35,233 bases of DNA from an uncultured Elusimicrobia bacterium. Its GTDB lineage: Bacteria; Elusimicrobiota; Elusimicrobia; Elusimicrobiales; UBA9959. How positions within the stretch are numbered: position 1 is the first letter of the stretch; each line of letters begins with the position of its first letter. Below are positions 27,203 to 34,792 of this stretch, one piece after another. Made by a program: the position numbers and the translations under genes. The stretch lies in assembly GCA_903873295.1 (NCBI GenBank), contig CAIQNV010000151.1:1-35233 (forward strand). The letters run 5' to 3'. The notes under the pieces were generated by a model, which had not been told where the DNA came from, made no database searches, and worked only from the letters and a program-made list of their open reading frames with translations.

Positions 27203-28591
27203 CTATTTTGTCGGATGGCGGATTATGACTATGCCCGAACCGCCGCCGCCCCCGGTATTTACCGCTGTGCCGGCGCCGCCGCCGCCCCCGGTATTCGCAG
27301 TGCCCGCGCTTCCGGCGTTCCCGCCGCCGCCGGCCCCCCCGGTCCCGCCGGGGAACCCATAGCCGGACCCTGCGCCGCCCCCGGCATAAGTGACGGAGGT
27401 CCCGGTTATTGAACTGGCTAAACCGCTTCCTCCGTTGCCGGCGGCCGACGTTGTTGAATTACCTCCGGCGGCGCCCGCGCCTCCGCCTCCACCGCCGGCC
27501 CCGGAGTTACCGGCGATACCCCTGCCGACGCCGCCGTCGTTCCCCTGCCCCGCTGTTCCCGCCCCGCCGGCAGTAGTCGCTGTCCCCGAGGTCCCGTCAT
27601 AGCCGGAACCGCCGCTGCCCGAACCGCCTGAATTACCGGGGTTTTTCTGCCATGAAGCCGGTCCGCGGCCGCCGCCGACGGCGGTTATTGAGCCGAAGAC
27701 GGAATCAGAACCGTTCGTCCCGGCGCTATATCCGGCGCCGCCGTTACCGCCGGCGCCGACGGTGACGGTATAAGCCTGCGGCGTGATCGAAAATGAAGCG
27801 TTGTAAACGAACCCTCCGGCGCCGCCGCCGGCGCCAGCAGGCCCTCCCGCGCCGCCCCCCCCGCCTGCAACTACAAGAATTTCAACATTCCCGTTTTCAT
27901 TCGGCGTGAATGTTCCCGAAGCTGTAAAGGTATGGATGGTATAATCGCCGCTATAGGTTATCGTCCCGCCGGTGGCGGAAAGCGGCACATTTTCAAAACT
28001 GCGCCAGATCGAGCCGGTGCACCCCTGGAAATTCGTCCCGTTCCAGCGGATCGTCCCGGCTTTAGACGCGTCGCAGGTCGCAGCATCGTTCGCTAATTTC
28101 ACGCCTCCGGCAACTTCCAGCTTCGCCCCCGGCCCCGTCGTCCCGATGCCGACGTCTCCGCCCCCGTTAATTCTCATTCTCTCGCTTGAATTCGTATTAA
28201 GGCGTATCGGCCAATTGCCGTCGACTTTCAGCAAGGCGCCGCTGATGTCGTTGGTGTGGTAAAAAGTGGTGATCCCTGGACTCGTAGCTATTAAACTCGC
28301 GGTCGCCGCTTCGGCCGTTAAACCGCCTGTCAGATAAATATTGCCCCGGACATCCAATAACTGTCCCGGGCTCGCTGTCCCGATTCCGACTTTGCCGTCT
28401 TTTACCACGAGAGTAGACACGCCAACGGTGAAACTGCCGCCGGGGATATCGGCGGAACCCCTGAGCACCGCGTAGCCGTCCACCGAGAATCTGTCCAGCA
28501 CCTCGAATTCAGCGGCAAACGACAGCCCGCCCGCCAGACTAAGGCCTGAGAGGATCAAATTGCCAGCCAGTTTTTTTATCCCTTTTTTCAT
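27203..28591 (-). CDS. Secreted VGIGT-repeat fibre protein 7 with glycine-rich tip
   Basis: A 462-residue protein: signal peptide (KKLAGNLILSGLSLAGG), family head, only two VGIGT repeats, then a module with NDAATCDASKAGTIRWNG and NFQGCTGSIW that is shared with fibre gene 9. From about residue 235 a glycine-rich domain begins (HTFTASGTFTPNENGNVEIL, VVAGGGGGAGG), with YTVTVGAGGNGG, SDSVFGSITAVGGGRG, many GGxGG runs and the closing GGGGSGIVIIRHP. Glycine-rich tips of this design in phage adhesins such as S16 gp38 fold into a sandwich of polyglycine II helices whose loops bind receptors. The start lies 74 bases downstream of the stop of fibre gene 8; between them is a short GAACT/AGTTC hairpin over the gene 8 stop codon. 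Confidence 0.9.
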   Translation of the reverse strand: MKKGIKKLAGNLILSGLSLAGGLSFAAEFEVLDRFSVDGYAVLRGSADIPGGSFTVGVSTLVVKDGKVGIGTASPGQLLDVRGNIYLTGGLTAEAATASLIATSPGITTFYHTNDISGALLKVDGNWPIRLNTNSSERMRINGGGDVGIGTTGPGAKLEVAGGVKLANDAATCDASKAGTIRWNGTNFQGCTGSIWRSFENVPLSATGGTITYSGDYTIHTFTASGTFTPNENGNVEILVVAGGGGGAGGPAGAGGGAGGFVYNASFSITPQAYTVTVGAGGNGGAGYSAGTNGSDSVFGSITAVGGGRGPASWQKNPGNSGGSGSGGSGYDGTSGTATTAGGAGTAGQGNDGGVGRGIAGNSGAGGGGGGAGAAGGNSTTSAAGNGGSGLASSITGTSVTYAGGGAGSGYGFPGGTGGAGGGGNAGSAGTANTGGGGGAGTAVNTGGGGGSGIVIIRHPTK

Positions 28592-28665
28592 AACCCGGCC
28601 GCAACGATCTTATTCGACCGCATCTATAAAAAAAGCCGCTCCCCTTTTCCCGAGATAGAACTTCT

Positions 28666-30294
28666 TTAGTTCGAGTAGCGGATGATCACGATGCCGGAGC
28701 CGCCGGAAGCGCCGACGGTAGACATAGCTGATGCAGAACTTCCGTTAAGCGCGGTTCCGCCGGCGCCACCGCCGGTATTTGCCTGTCCCGATGTCCCCGC
28801 GACCGCGGCGTTCGTCCCGATACTTCTTCCTCCGGCACCGCCGCCGCCGGCGCCGCCCGAACCGGGGAATCTGCCGCCGGTCGGAGGGTCCGTCCAATCG
28901 GAAGATCCGCCGCCGCCCCCTCCGGCGTAATAGGTCGATGTTCCGGAAATATCATAGGCCAGACCGGCCCCGCCGTTCCCGGCGTTTGAATTGGACCCGT
29001 TCCCGCCGGCGGCGCCGGCGCCTCCGCCGCCTCCTCCGGTGCGCTGTCCGCTAGTAGCCGAACCTCCGGCATTGCCCTGGCCGGAAGTTCCCGCCCCGCC
29101 CGTATTGTGATTATAATCTCCGCCGCCGCCCGACCCGCCGCTGTTCGGGGCGGTAGCCGAATACGCCCCGCCTCTGCCGCCGCCTATGGCGGTCAGCGAA
29201 TCAAAAACGCTATTGCCGCCATTATTCCCACCCGAGCCGGCAGCCCCGGCGCCGCCGTCGCCAACTGTAACAGAATAGCTGTATCCCGGCGTAACCAGGT
29301 AGGCTGCTCTGTAGATCAATCCGCCGGCTCCTCCTCCTCCGCCGCCGGTAGCGTAATCGCCGCCGGCCGCGCCGCCGCCGCCGGCGACTACCAGAATCTC
29401 AACAGTGCCGCCGTTAGTGACTGTAAATGTCTTTGGGCTGGTCGCGGTGGTAAAAGTATGAATGCGGTAACCGCTGACACTGTCGTTGATCGCACCTCCT
29501 GTCGCGGTTACGGCGCCGATGCTATTCCAGCCGCTGTTATAATAATACTCCAGTTTGCCCGTAGTGGTATTAATCCGCATCATGCCGGCTACAGGACTCG
29601 CCGGGCGCTCGGCGGTGGTGCCGACCGGGATCTTGATGGAACCGGTGCCTGCTATGTCCAGATTAGTAACGGGATTAGTGGTCCCGATGCCGATGTTTCC
29701 GGAACTCAGCACGGTCAGGCTCCCTCCCCCGACCTGGAATAAGCCCGCCGGATTCGTGATCCCGACACCGACGTTTCCGGTGGTGTCGATGGTCAGCTTG
29801 ACGTCGCTGTTAACTCCCAGCTTAAGCGGGACCAAAGCGGTCGAGCCCAGGATCATATCGTTAGCCAGCCCGCCGGTAAAAATGGGCTGGTTGCCGCCGC
29901 CGGTTCCGCGTTCGATAAAAAGCTTGCCGTAATAATTCGCCGCCCCGCGGTACAGGTCGACGGAGGGGGACCCGCCGCCGGTATTGCCCGCGGCGATCAA
30001 TTGCAATTGCGCGTGGTCGCCGAAGGCTTCGATTTTCCCCACCGGTCTGGAAGCGTAGAGTTGGAGCAGGCTTCCCGGGTTTGTGGTCCCGATGCCGACC
30101 TTGCCGTCTTTTACCACGAAAGTAGACACGCCAACGGCAAAACTGCCGCCGGGGATATCGGCGGAGCCCCTGAACACCGTGTAGCCGTCCACTGAAAATC
30201 TGTCTAACACCTCGAATTCAGCGGCAAAAAGCGCCCAACCTCCCGAAAAAGGGGCCAGAAGAACGGAAAGCATAAAAATTTTTGCAAAGCCCAT
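28666..30294 (-). CDS. Secreted VGIGT-repeat fibre protein 8 with glycine-rich tip
   Basis: A 542-residue protein. Its signal peptide (MGFAKIFMLSVLLAPFSGGW) is of a different type from the KKLA class and resembles that of fibre gene 10 (LLFSALLAPLAWG). The family head and three VGIGT repeats (one written GVGITNPAG) are followed by TTAERPASPVAGMMRINT and KLEYYYNSGWNSIGAV, a module also present in gene 10. The last 240 residues are a glycine-rich tip beginning VEILVVAGGGGAAGG, with YSVTVGDGGAG, SVFDSLTAIGGGRGG, TYYAGGGGGG and ending GGSGIVIIRYSN. It is the first gene of the leftward unit behind the promoter region at 30.4 kb. No clear Shine-Dalgarno sequence precedes the ATG. Confidence 0.9.
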   Translation of the reverse strand: MGFAKIFMLSVLLAPFSGGWALFAAEFEVLDRFSVDGYTVFRGSADIPGGSFAVGVSTFVVKDGKVGIGTTNPGSLLQLYASRPVGKIEAFGDHAQLQLIAAGNTGGGSPSVDLYRGAANYYGKLFIERGTGGGNQPIFTGGLANDMILGSTALVPLKLGVNSDVKLTIDTTGNVGVGITNPAGLFQVGGGSLTVLSSGNIGIGTTNPVTNLDIAGTGSIKIPVGTTAERPASPVAGMMRINTTTGKLEYYYNSGWNSIGAVTATGGAINDSVSGYRIHTFTTATSPKTFTVTNGGTVEILVVAGGGGAAGGDYATGGGGGGAGGLIYRAAYLVTPGYSYSVTVGDGGAGAAGSGGNNGGNSVFDSLTAIGGGRGGAYSATAPNSGGSGGGGDYNHNTGGAGTSGQGNAGGSATSGQRTGGGGGGAGAAGGNGSNSNAGNGGAGLAYDISGTSTYYAGGGGGGSSDWTDPPTGGRFPGSGGAGGGGAGGRSIGTNAAVAGTSGQANTGGGAGGTALNGSSASAMSTVGASGGSGIVIIRYSN

Positions 30295-30344
30295 ACAATA
30301 AAATCAGTCGCTGCGCGGATTTCTTGCCGAACTTTATAACCGGC

Positions 30345-30390
30345 GCCGCAGGAACCAGCCGCGCACCCGGTTCGCGCGGCAGCCTCTGCC
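30345..30390 (-). repeat. Nested stem-loop in the leader of fibre gene 8
   Basis: Outer arms gcaggaacc and ggtttcctgc pair with one bulge; an inner stem ccgcgc...gcgcgg (30359-30379) has a 9-base loop. The outer left flank ggcgccgcaggaacc resembles the arm of the pfaC-oleA inverted repeat (ggcgccgcaggagcc), suggesting a common dispersed structure. Confidence 0.5.
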
Positions 30391-30424
30391 GGTTTCCTGC
30401 CGTTCCCGCCTTCAAACTATACCC

Positions 30425-30471
30425 CTATAATATACACGATATCGGCCGATCAATCCCGAAGGAATACCGAA
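30425..30471 (-). promoter_or_regulatory. Candidate promoter for fibre genes 8 and 7
   Basis: On the - strand the shared motif (ttcggtattccttcgggatt, 30452-30471) is followed by tgatcggccgatatcgtg and the -10-like tattatag (30425-30432). The start codon lies about 130 bases further on, leaving a structured leader. Confidence 0.45.
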
Positions 30472-30493
30472 ACCGGGCTATATATTCGGGAAA

Positions 30494-30625
30494 TTATTTT
30501 AAATTAGTGTCAAATTCATGTCCTTCCAGGGCCATGTCAGCTTCTTTCGCCATTTTCGGGCCGGCTGCGGCCGCGCGCTTTTCCTCGTGATTTCCTCGGG
30601 ATTCAAAGACTTCTTCTTTGTACAA
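30494..30625 (-). CDS. Doubtful small ORF (43 codons, TTG start)
   Basis: On the - strand a frame beginning at a TTG (30623-30625) reads YKEEVFESRGNHEEK, then RAAAAGPKMAKEADMALEG, then HEFDTNLK before TAA. The composition (Lys/Glu/Ala) is protein-like, but there is no ATG except an internal one giving 19 residues, and no ribosome-binding site. It could be a remnant of an older gene. I recognise no family. Confidence 0.15.
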   Translation of the reverse strand: MYKEEVFESRGNHEEKRAAAAGPKMAKEADMALEGHEFDTNLK

Positions 30626-30717
30626 TATTAATATATATGTCTCTAGGTGCCCAACGTATTAAGTCGGGGGTAAGGGGGATGTTTTGAGCTGTCGCTGAAA
30701 CGGCCGGAATTTTATAT

Positions 30718-32970
30718 ATGAAGTCGGCATACTTTCCAATGCGGTTATTTTTGAGGGCGGCGATTTGCTCTTTCCTGTATCAGAGCCTGCCCTGCCTTCA
30801 GGCCGCGGAATTTGAAGTTATGGACAGATTTTCAGTGGACGGCTACACGGTGCTCAGAGGTTCCGCCGACATTCCCGGCGGCAGTTTTACCGTTGGGGTC
30901 TCCACTTTCGTGATAAAAGGCGGAAAAGTCGGCATCGGCACAGCGTCGCCGGGGGCGAAATTCGAGGTCGCGGGCGGCAGCATGACGGTCCGCGGCAGCG
31001 ACAGCGATTCGGCGATAGCGGGATTTACGGACGCGGGCGGAAGTTACAAGGTGATGATTTCCACGGGCGGCAGCGTCGGGATAGGAACAACATCTCCGGG
31101 AGCAAGGCTGGATGTCGGCGGAGGAGTCAAGATGGCGAATGATGAGGGCGCCTGCAATGCGGCGAAAGCCGGCACTATCCGGTTTACCGGAACTAATTTC
31201 CAGGGCTGCACCGGCACGGCCTGGCTCACCCTGGAGAATTCCCCCCCCTCCGTGGCAAGCGTAAGCCCCGACAACGGCGCCATGAGCGGACTATATACTA
31301 TCACTATCGCGGGTGCCGGCTTTGGCTCGCCCGCCGTAGTAACTATCGGCGGGAACCCGGCGACGGAGGTAACCACGGTCAGCGGCACGCAAATTACCGC
31401 TATCGTCCCGGTTAGCGCCTCAAGCGGCGCCAAGGATGTGGTAGTCAGGAATCCGGACGGGCTGCAGAGCACCTTCTCCGCCGGGTTCAGATACAATCCG
31501 GGTGTAACGAGCTTAAGCCCGGCCAGCGGTCCGATCAATGCCGGAACTGCCTTCACTCTTACCGGCAAAGGCTTTGTGAGCGGCGCGACCGTGAAAATAA
31601 ATGAAGTATCGGCAACGAACGTGACCTGGCTCTCCACCACCCAGCTCACGGCTGCCGCGCCGGCGGGAACAGCTTCGGGCGGCGCCAAAGACGTGAAAGT
31701 CACAAATCCCGACGCCGGCTACGGCGTTCTTGCCGCGGGGTTCAGGTACGACCCCGTAGTTACCTCCGTAAGCCCGGGCAACGGGCCTATCAATGCCGGG
31801 ACCGTTCTCACTCTCGCGGGCAAGGGCTTTACAGCCGGGGCGGCCGTAAAAATAAATGAAGTGTCCGCGACGAATGTGACGGTGAATTCCGACCTACAGC
31901 TGACGGCGACAACACCGTCGGATACCACCTCGGGCGGCGCCAAAGACGTGAAAGTCACTAATTCCGACGCCGGCTACGGCGTTCTTGCCGGCGGGTACAG
32001 ATACGACCCCGTAGTCACAGGCGTAACGCCTGCGGCGGGCGCCACCAGAGGCAACTATCCGGTTACGCTCACGGGGGCCGGTTTTATTACCACCCCCGGA
32101 GTAACTATCGGCGGATTTACGGCGGCGGTAACGGCTGTTTCTAACACACAGCTCACGGTTACCGTTCCCGCAAACCAGCTCTCGGCCGGCGCGAAGAATA
32201 TCACGGTCACAAATACGGTCGGCGGGGCGGGCACGCTTACCGGCGCGTTTACCGCGCAGCCCTCCGGAGAAAGCCAGGCGAATGCCGGGTTGAGCTGCAA
32301 AGGCATCATTAACACTACGGGCGGTTCAGCGGGCGACGGCACTTACTGGATAAATCCGGCCGGCGGAGGCGCCTCGCAGGCATATTGCGATATGGCCTAT
32401 GATGGCGGCGGCTGGACGAAAGCAGTTTCATACTATAACAGCACAACTCTGGACGGAGCCGGAGCGGTAAACGTTAACGGCGCCTGGACGACCGCCAAAA
32501 AAGGCTTAGCGGCGGGGAAATTAACCACGGCAGAAATAACCGCGCTAAACACCTCCAATTCCTTCCTGTTCAGAGTACAGGGAGGGACCGACAATATGCT
32601 GAACTACGGGGCGGGCACCGGCAAATTAGTATATTCAGGCGCTTTGACGGCGTGGGGCACGGATCTGGACCCGACGGCCAATTACACTTTATACGGAGAC
32701 AAAACCAGCACGGGCGTTTACGCCTACTACTCTACCTATACGAACGACACGAGGGCAAGATGCGGCACCTCGGGGATCTGGATCACCGATCACAACTATA
32801 ATGGTTCGGGGAATTACCCGGCAGGCCTGGGCGCGCCGATATGCTGGTATTTTACCGCAACTTTTGTGAGCACGAACCTGCATTGGATGTCGCTGATCGA
32901 CAGCGCGGGAAGCGCCGGCAACGTGATCTGGGGAGACGCCGCTTCCTCTTTTTCAATTTATATCAGATAA
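30718..32970 (+). CDS. Secreted VGIGT-repeat fibre protein 9: four IPT/TIG repeats and fibrinogen-like GGGW tip
   Basis: A 750-residue protein. The signal peptide (MKSAYFPMRLFLRAAICS) pairs with that of fibre gene 6. The family head, two VGIGT repeats and the NDEGACNAAKAGTIRF / NFQGCTGTAW module shared with gene 7 follow. Residues about 176-515 are four tandem IPT/TIG immunoglobulin-like units of about 85 residues, each starting SVSP/SLSP/VTP and ending GFRY(D/N)P or equivalent; units 2 and 3 are near copies. The last 225 residues form a fibrinogen-like domain: LSCKGIINTTGG, GDGTYWINP, AYCDMAYDGGGWTKA, RCGTSGIWITDHNYNG, ICWYF. The YCDM...GGGW core is the recognised bacterial fibrinogen-like signature, a ligand- or sugar-binding fold. 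First gene of the rightward unit; the ribosome-binding site is weak. Confidence 0.9.
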   Translation: MKSAYFPMRLFLRAAICSFLYQSLPCLQAAEFEVMDRFSVDGYTVLRGSADIPGGSFTVGVSTFVIKGGKVGIGTASPGAKFEVAGGSMTVRGSDSDSAIAGFTDAGGSYKVMISTGGSVGIGTTSPGARLDVGGGVKMANDEGACNAAKAGTIRFTGTNFQGCTGTAWLTLENSPPSVASVSPDNGAMSGLYTITIAGAGFGSPAVVTIGGNPATEVTTVSGTQITAIVPVSASSGAKDVVVRNPDGLQSTFSAGFRYNPGVTSLSPASGPINAGTAFTLTGKGFVSGATVKINEVSATNVTWLSTTQLTAAAPAGTASGGAKDVKVTNPDAGYGVLAAGFRYDPVVTSVSPGNGPINAGTVLTLAGKGFTAGAAVKINEVSATNVTVNSDLQLTATTPSDTTSGGAKDVKVTNSDAGYGVLAGGYRYDPVVTGVTPAAGATRGNYPVTLTGAGFITTPGVTIGGFTAAVTAVSNTQLTVTVPANQLSAGAKNITVTNTVGGAGTLTGAFTAQPSGESQANAGLSCKGIINTTGGSAGDGTYWINPAGGGASQAYCDMAYDGGGWTKAVSYYNSTTLDGAGAVNVNGAWTTAKKGLAAGKLTTAEITALNTSNSFLFRVQGGTDNMLNYGAGTGKLVYSGALTAWGTDLDPTANYTLYGDKTSTGVYAYYSTYTNDTRARCGTSGIWITDHNYNGSGNYPAGLGAPICWYFTATFVSTNLHWMSLIDSAGSAGNVIWGDAASSFSIYIR
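31497..32006 (+). repeat. Near-duplicate 255-bp IPT/TIG units 2 and 3
   Basis: Two direct 255-bp units (31497-31751 and 31752-32006) encode GPINAGT..TL(T/A)GKGF, VKINEVSATNVT and GGAKDVKVTN(P/S)DAGYGVLA. Long stretches are identical in DNA (for example gggcggcgccaaagacgtga), which indicates recent duplication. Confidence 0.8.
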
Positions 32971-33057
32971 CTCGGTGGAACATCGGGAGGATCGGGCCTT
33001 GAGAAGCGGCGATTCACATTTTTTCAGCCGCCGTCCCTGGTTCTGACGGCTGAGCGG

Positions 33058-34749
33058 ATGCGGCTTATGAGCTCAATAACCGGGCTTTTATTTTCGGCGC
33101 TTCTAGCTCCTCTTGCGTGGGGGCCGCAGCTCCGCGCCGCTGAATTCGAAGTGCTGGACAGATTCTCGGTAGACGGCTATGCGGTGCTCAGAGGCTCGGC
33201 CGATATCCAGGGAGGGAGTTTCTCCGTGGGCGGGTCCGCCCTGGTAGTAAAAGACGCCAGGGTCGGCGTCGGCACGGCCGCGCCGGGGGCGAAGCTGGAC
33301 GTGAACGGCGGTTATTATCTGCAACGGCCGCCGGCTCTTGTGGATGGCGGCAATACCCTCGGCGGAGCTGTTATTTTTGCGAATACGGACCTGGCGAACG
33401 GAGCGAACGGATACCTGACCCTTTCTTATCCGGACACCTCGATAATTCGCTTCGGGACGGCCTTCGACGGGAATCTGACCGGCAGCGTTTACCGGGATAT
33501 TCAATTCGGACGCTTTAATGATCCCTACCTTACGCTCAAAGACGGCGGCAATGTAGGCATCGGGACTACGGCCCCGGCAAGCGCATTGCATGTCGCGGGG
33601 AACATTACCGTCAATTCCGGGGGTCAATTTATAGCAAGATATTCCAATTCCGACAATACGTACAGTTCTTCTCTTTCCTGGGCGACTATGCAATTCGGCA
33701 ATAACGGACTGAATACCATAGCCGCAGGCCGGACCGCCGCGGGCGGCTATTTGAGGTTCGTAGTCAACAACACGAATTCACTTATCAGCGACGGCTCAAA
33801 TGCCAACGGCACGGAGGCGCTGAGGATCGCCGGCAGCGGCTACGTCGGCATCGGGACTACGAATCCGGGGACCACTTTGGACGTGGGAGGAACGGCCGCC
33901 ATCAGGATACCGGCCGGCACCACCGCGGAGCGGCCTTCTGGCGCCGCGAACGGCATGATGCGGCTGAACACCACTACAGGAAAGATAGAGTATTACAATG
34001 GCGGCTGGAACAGCCTCGGCGCCGTAGTCGCGACGGGCGGCGCGGTTACCGACATCGGCGGCTATCGCATTCACACCTTTACCGTCAGCGGCACCTTTAC
34101 CGTCGCCAGCGGCGGCAATGTTGAAATTCTCGTGGTTGCGGGAGGAGGCGGCGGCGGACAGGACACCGCCGGCGGCGGCGGCGCGGGAGGCTTGATCTAT
34201 TATCCGTCCTATACCGTCATCGCCGGGGCCGGGATGGCGGTCACCGTGGGAAATGGCGGAGCGAGAGCCTACTCCAGCAGGGGCTACAACGGGCAGGACA
34301 GCGTCTTCGGCACGCTGACCGCCATAGGCGGAGGAGGCGGCGCCGGCAGCGCCCATGCGGATTCAGCCGGCAATGGCGGCTCGGGCGGCGGAGGCGGCGC
34401 CAACAAAACACGGGGGACCGGCACTTCGGGGCAAGGCTACAATGGCGAACAATCCGCTGGTGCCGCCGGCGGCGGCGGCGCCGGAGAGCCGGGCGGCACG
34501 GACGGAGCAGGCTACGGCGGCGATGGTCTCACTTATTCAATTTCAGGCAGCCCTGTAACCTATGCCGGCGGCGGCGCCGGCAATACGGGAACGGGCGGAG
34601 ATGGCGGCGGAGGGACGAATAACGGTTATCAGGGATCGACGAACAACGGGGTCGCCAACACGGGAGGAGGAGGCAGCGCTTATTCCGGGGGCTGGGGCGG
34701 CGGCGGCAATGGCGGCTCAGGCGTAGTAATTATCCGCTACCCGAACTAA
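33058..34749 (+). CDS. Secreted VGIGT-repeat fibre protein 10 with glycine-rich tip
   Basis: A 563-residue protein starting 87 bases after fibre gene 9. Signal peptide (SSITGLLFSALLAPLAWG, cleavage near LRA-A) of the gene 8 type, family head (VLRGSADIQGGSFSVGGS), three VGIGT repeats (first written RVGVGTAAPG). Middle spacers describe beta-rich shaft segments (SNSDNTYSSSLSWATMQFG). The module TTAERPSGAANGMMRLNT / KIEYYNGGWNSLGAV is shared with gene 8. The last 200 residues are a glycine-rich tip from VEILVVAGGGGGGQ through MAVTVGNGGA, SVFGTLTAIGGGGGAG, VTYAGGGAG, to GGSGVVIIRYPN. The gene is intact. A second in-frame ATG three codons in (33067) is an equally possible start. Confidence 0.9.
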   Translation: MRLMSSITGLLFSALLAPLAWGPQLRAAEFEVLDRFSVDGYAVLRGSADIQGGSFSVGGSALVVKDARVGVGTAAPGAKLDVNGGYYLQRPPALVDGGNTLGGAVIFANTDLANGANGYLTLSYPDTSIIRFGTAFDGNLTGSVYRDIQFGRFNDPYLTLKDGGNVGIGTTAPASALHVAGNITVNSGGQFIARYSNSDNTYSSSLSWATMQFGNNGLNTIAAGRTAAGGYLRFVVNNTNSLISDGSNANGTEALRIAGSGYVGIGTTNPGTTLDVGGTAAIRIPAGTTAERPSGAANGMMRLNTTTGKIEYYNGGWNSLGAVVATGGAVTDIGGYRIHTFTVSGTFTVASGGNVEILVVAGGGGGGQDTAGGGGAGGLIYYPSYTVIAGAGMAVTVGNGGARAYSSRGYNGQDSVFGTLTAIGGGGGAGSAHADSAGNGGSGGGGGANKTRGTGTSGQGYNGEQSAGAAGGGGAGEPGGTDGAGYGGDGLTYSISGSPVTYAGGGAGNTGTGGDGGGGTNNGYQGSTNNGVANTGGGGSAYSGGWGGGGNGGSGVVIIRYPN

Positions 34750-34792
34750 GGGGCGGAAGGCGCAGATTTTTTCCTGCGGCGGCGGCGAAGTT

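Larger units (their letters stand above)
30295..30717. other. Divergent intergenic region between leftward and rightward fibre genes
   Basis: This 423-base gap separates the divergently transcribed fibre genes 8 and 9. It holds a leader stem-loop (30345-30390), a leftward promoter candidate with the shared motif (30425-30471), a doubtful 43-codon ORF (30494-30625, - strand), and an AT-rich stretch at about 30611-30640 (ttctttgtacaatattaata) that could be the rightward promoter for fibre gene 9. The remainder shows nothing recognisable. Confidence 0.6.

Noticed and set aside
27215-30180. + strand Pro/Arg-rich frames opposite the glycine-rich tips
   Set aside because: They are mirror images of GGC/GGX glycine codons (GCC, CCG) on the coding strand and carry no conserved feature.
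14688-30294. CRISPR-like regular repeats
   Set aside because: The recurrent short sequence is the in-frame coding sequence for NVGIGT, with spacing of hundreds of variable bases, not 25-40 bp repeats with uniform spacers.
33015-33055. Terminator after fibre gene 9
   Set aside because: The stem cagccg/cggctg has its T-run on the 5' side for the + strand, so it has the wrong orientation to end gene 9 transcription.
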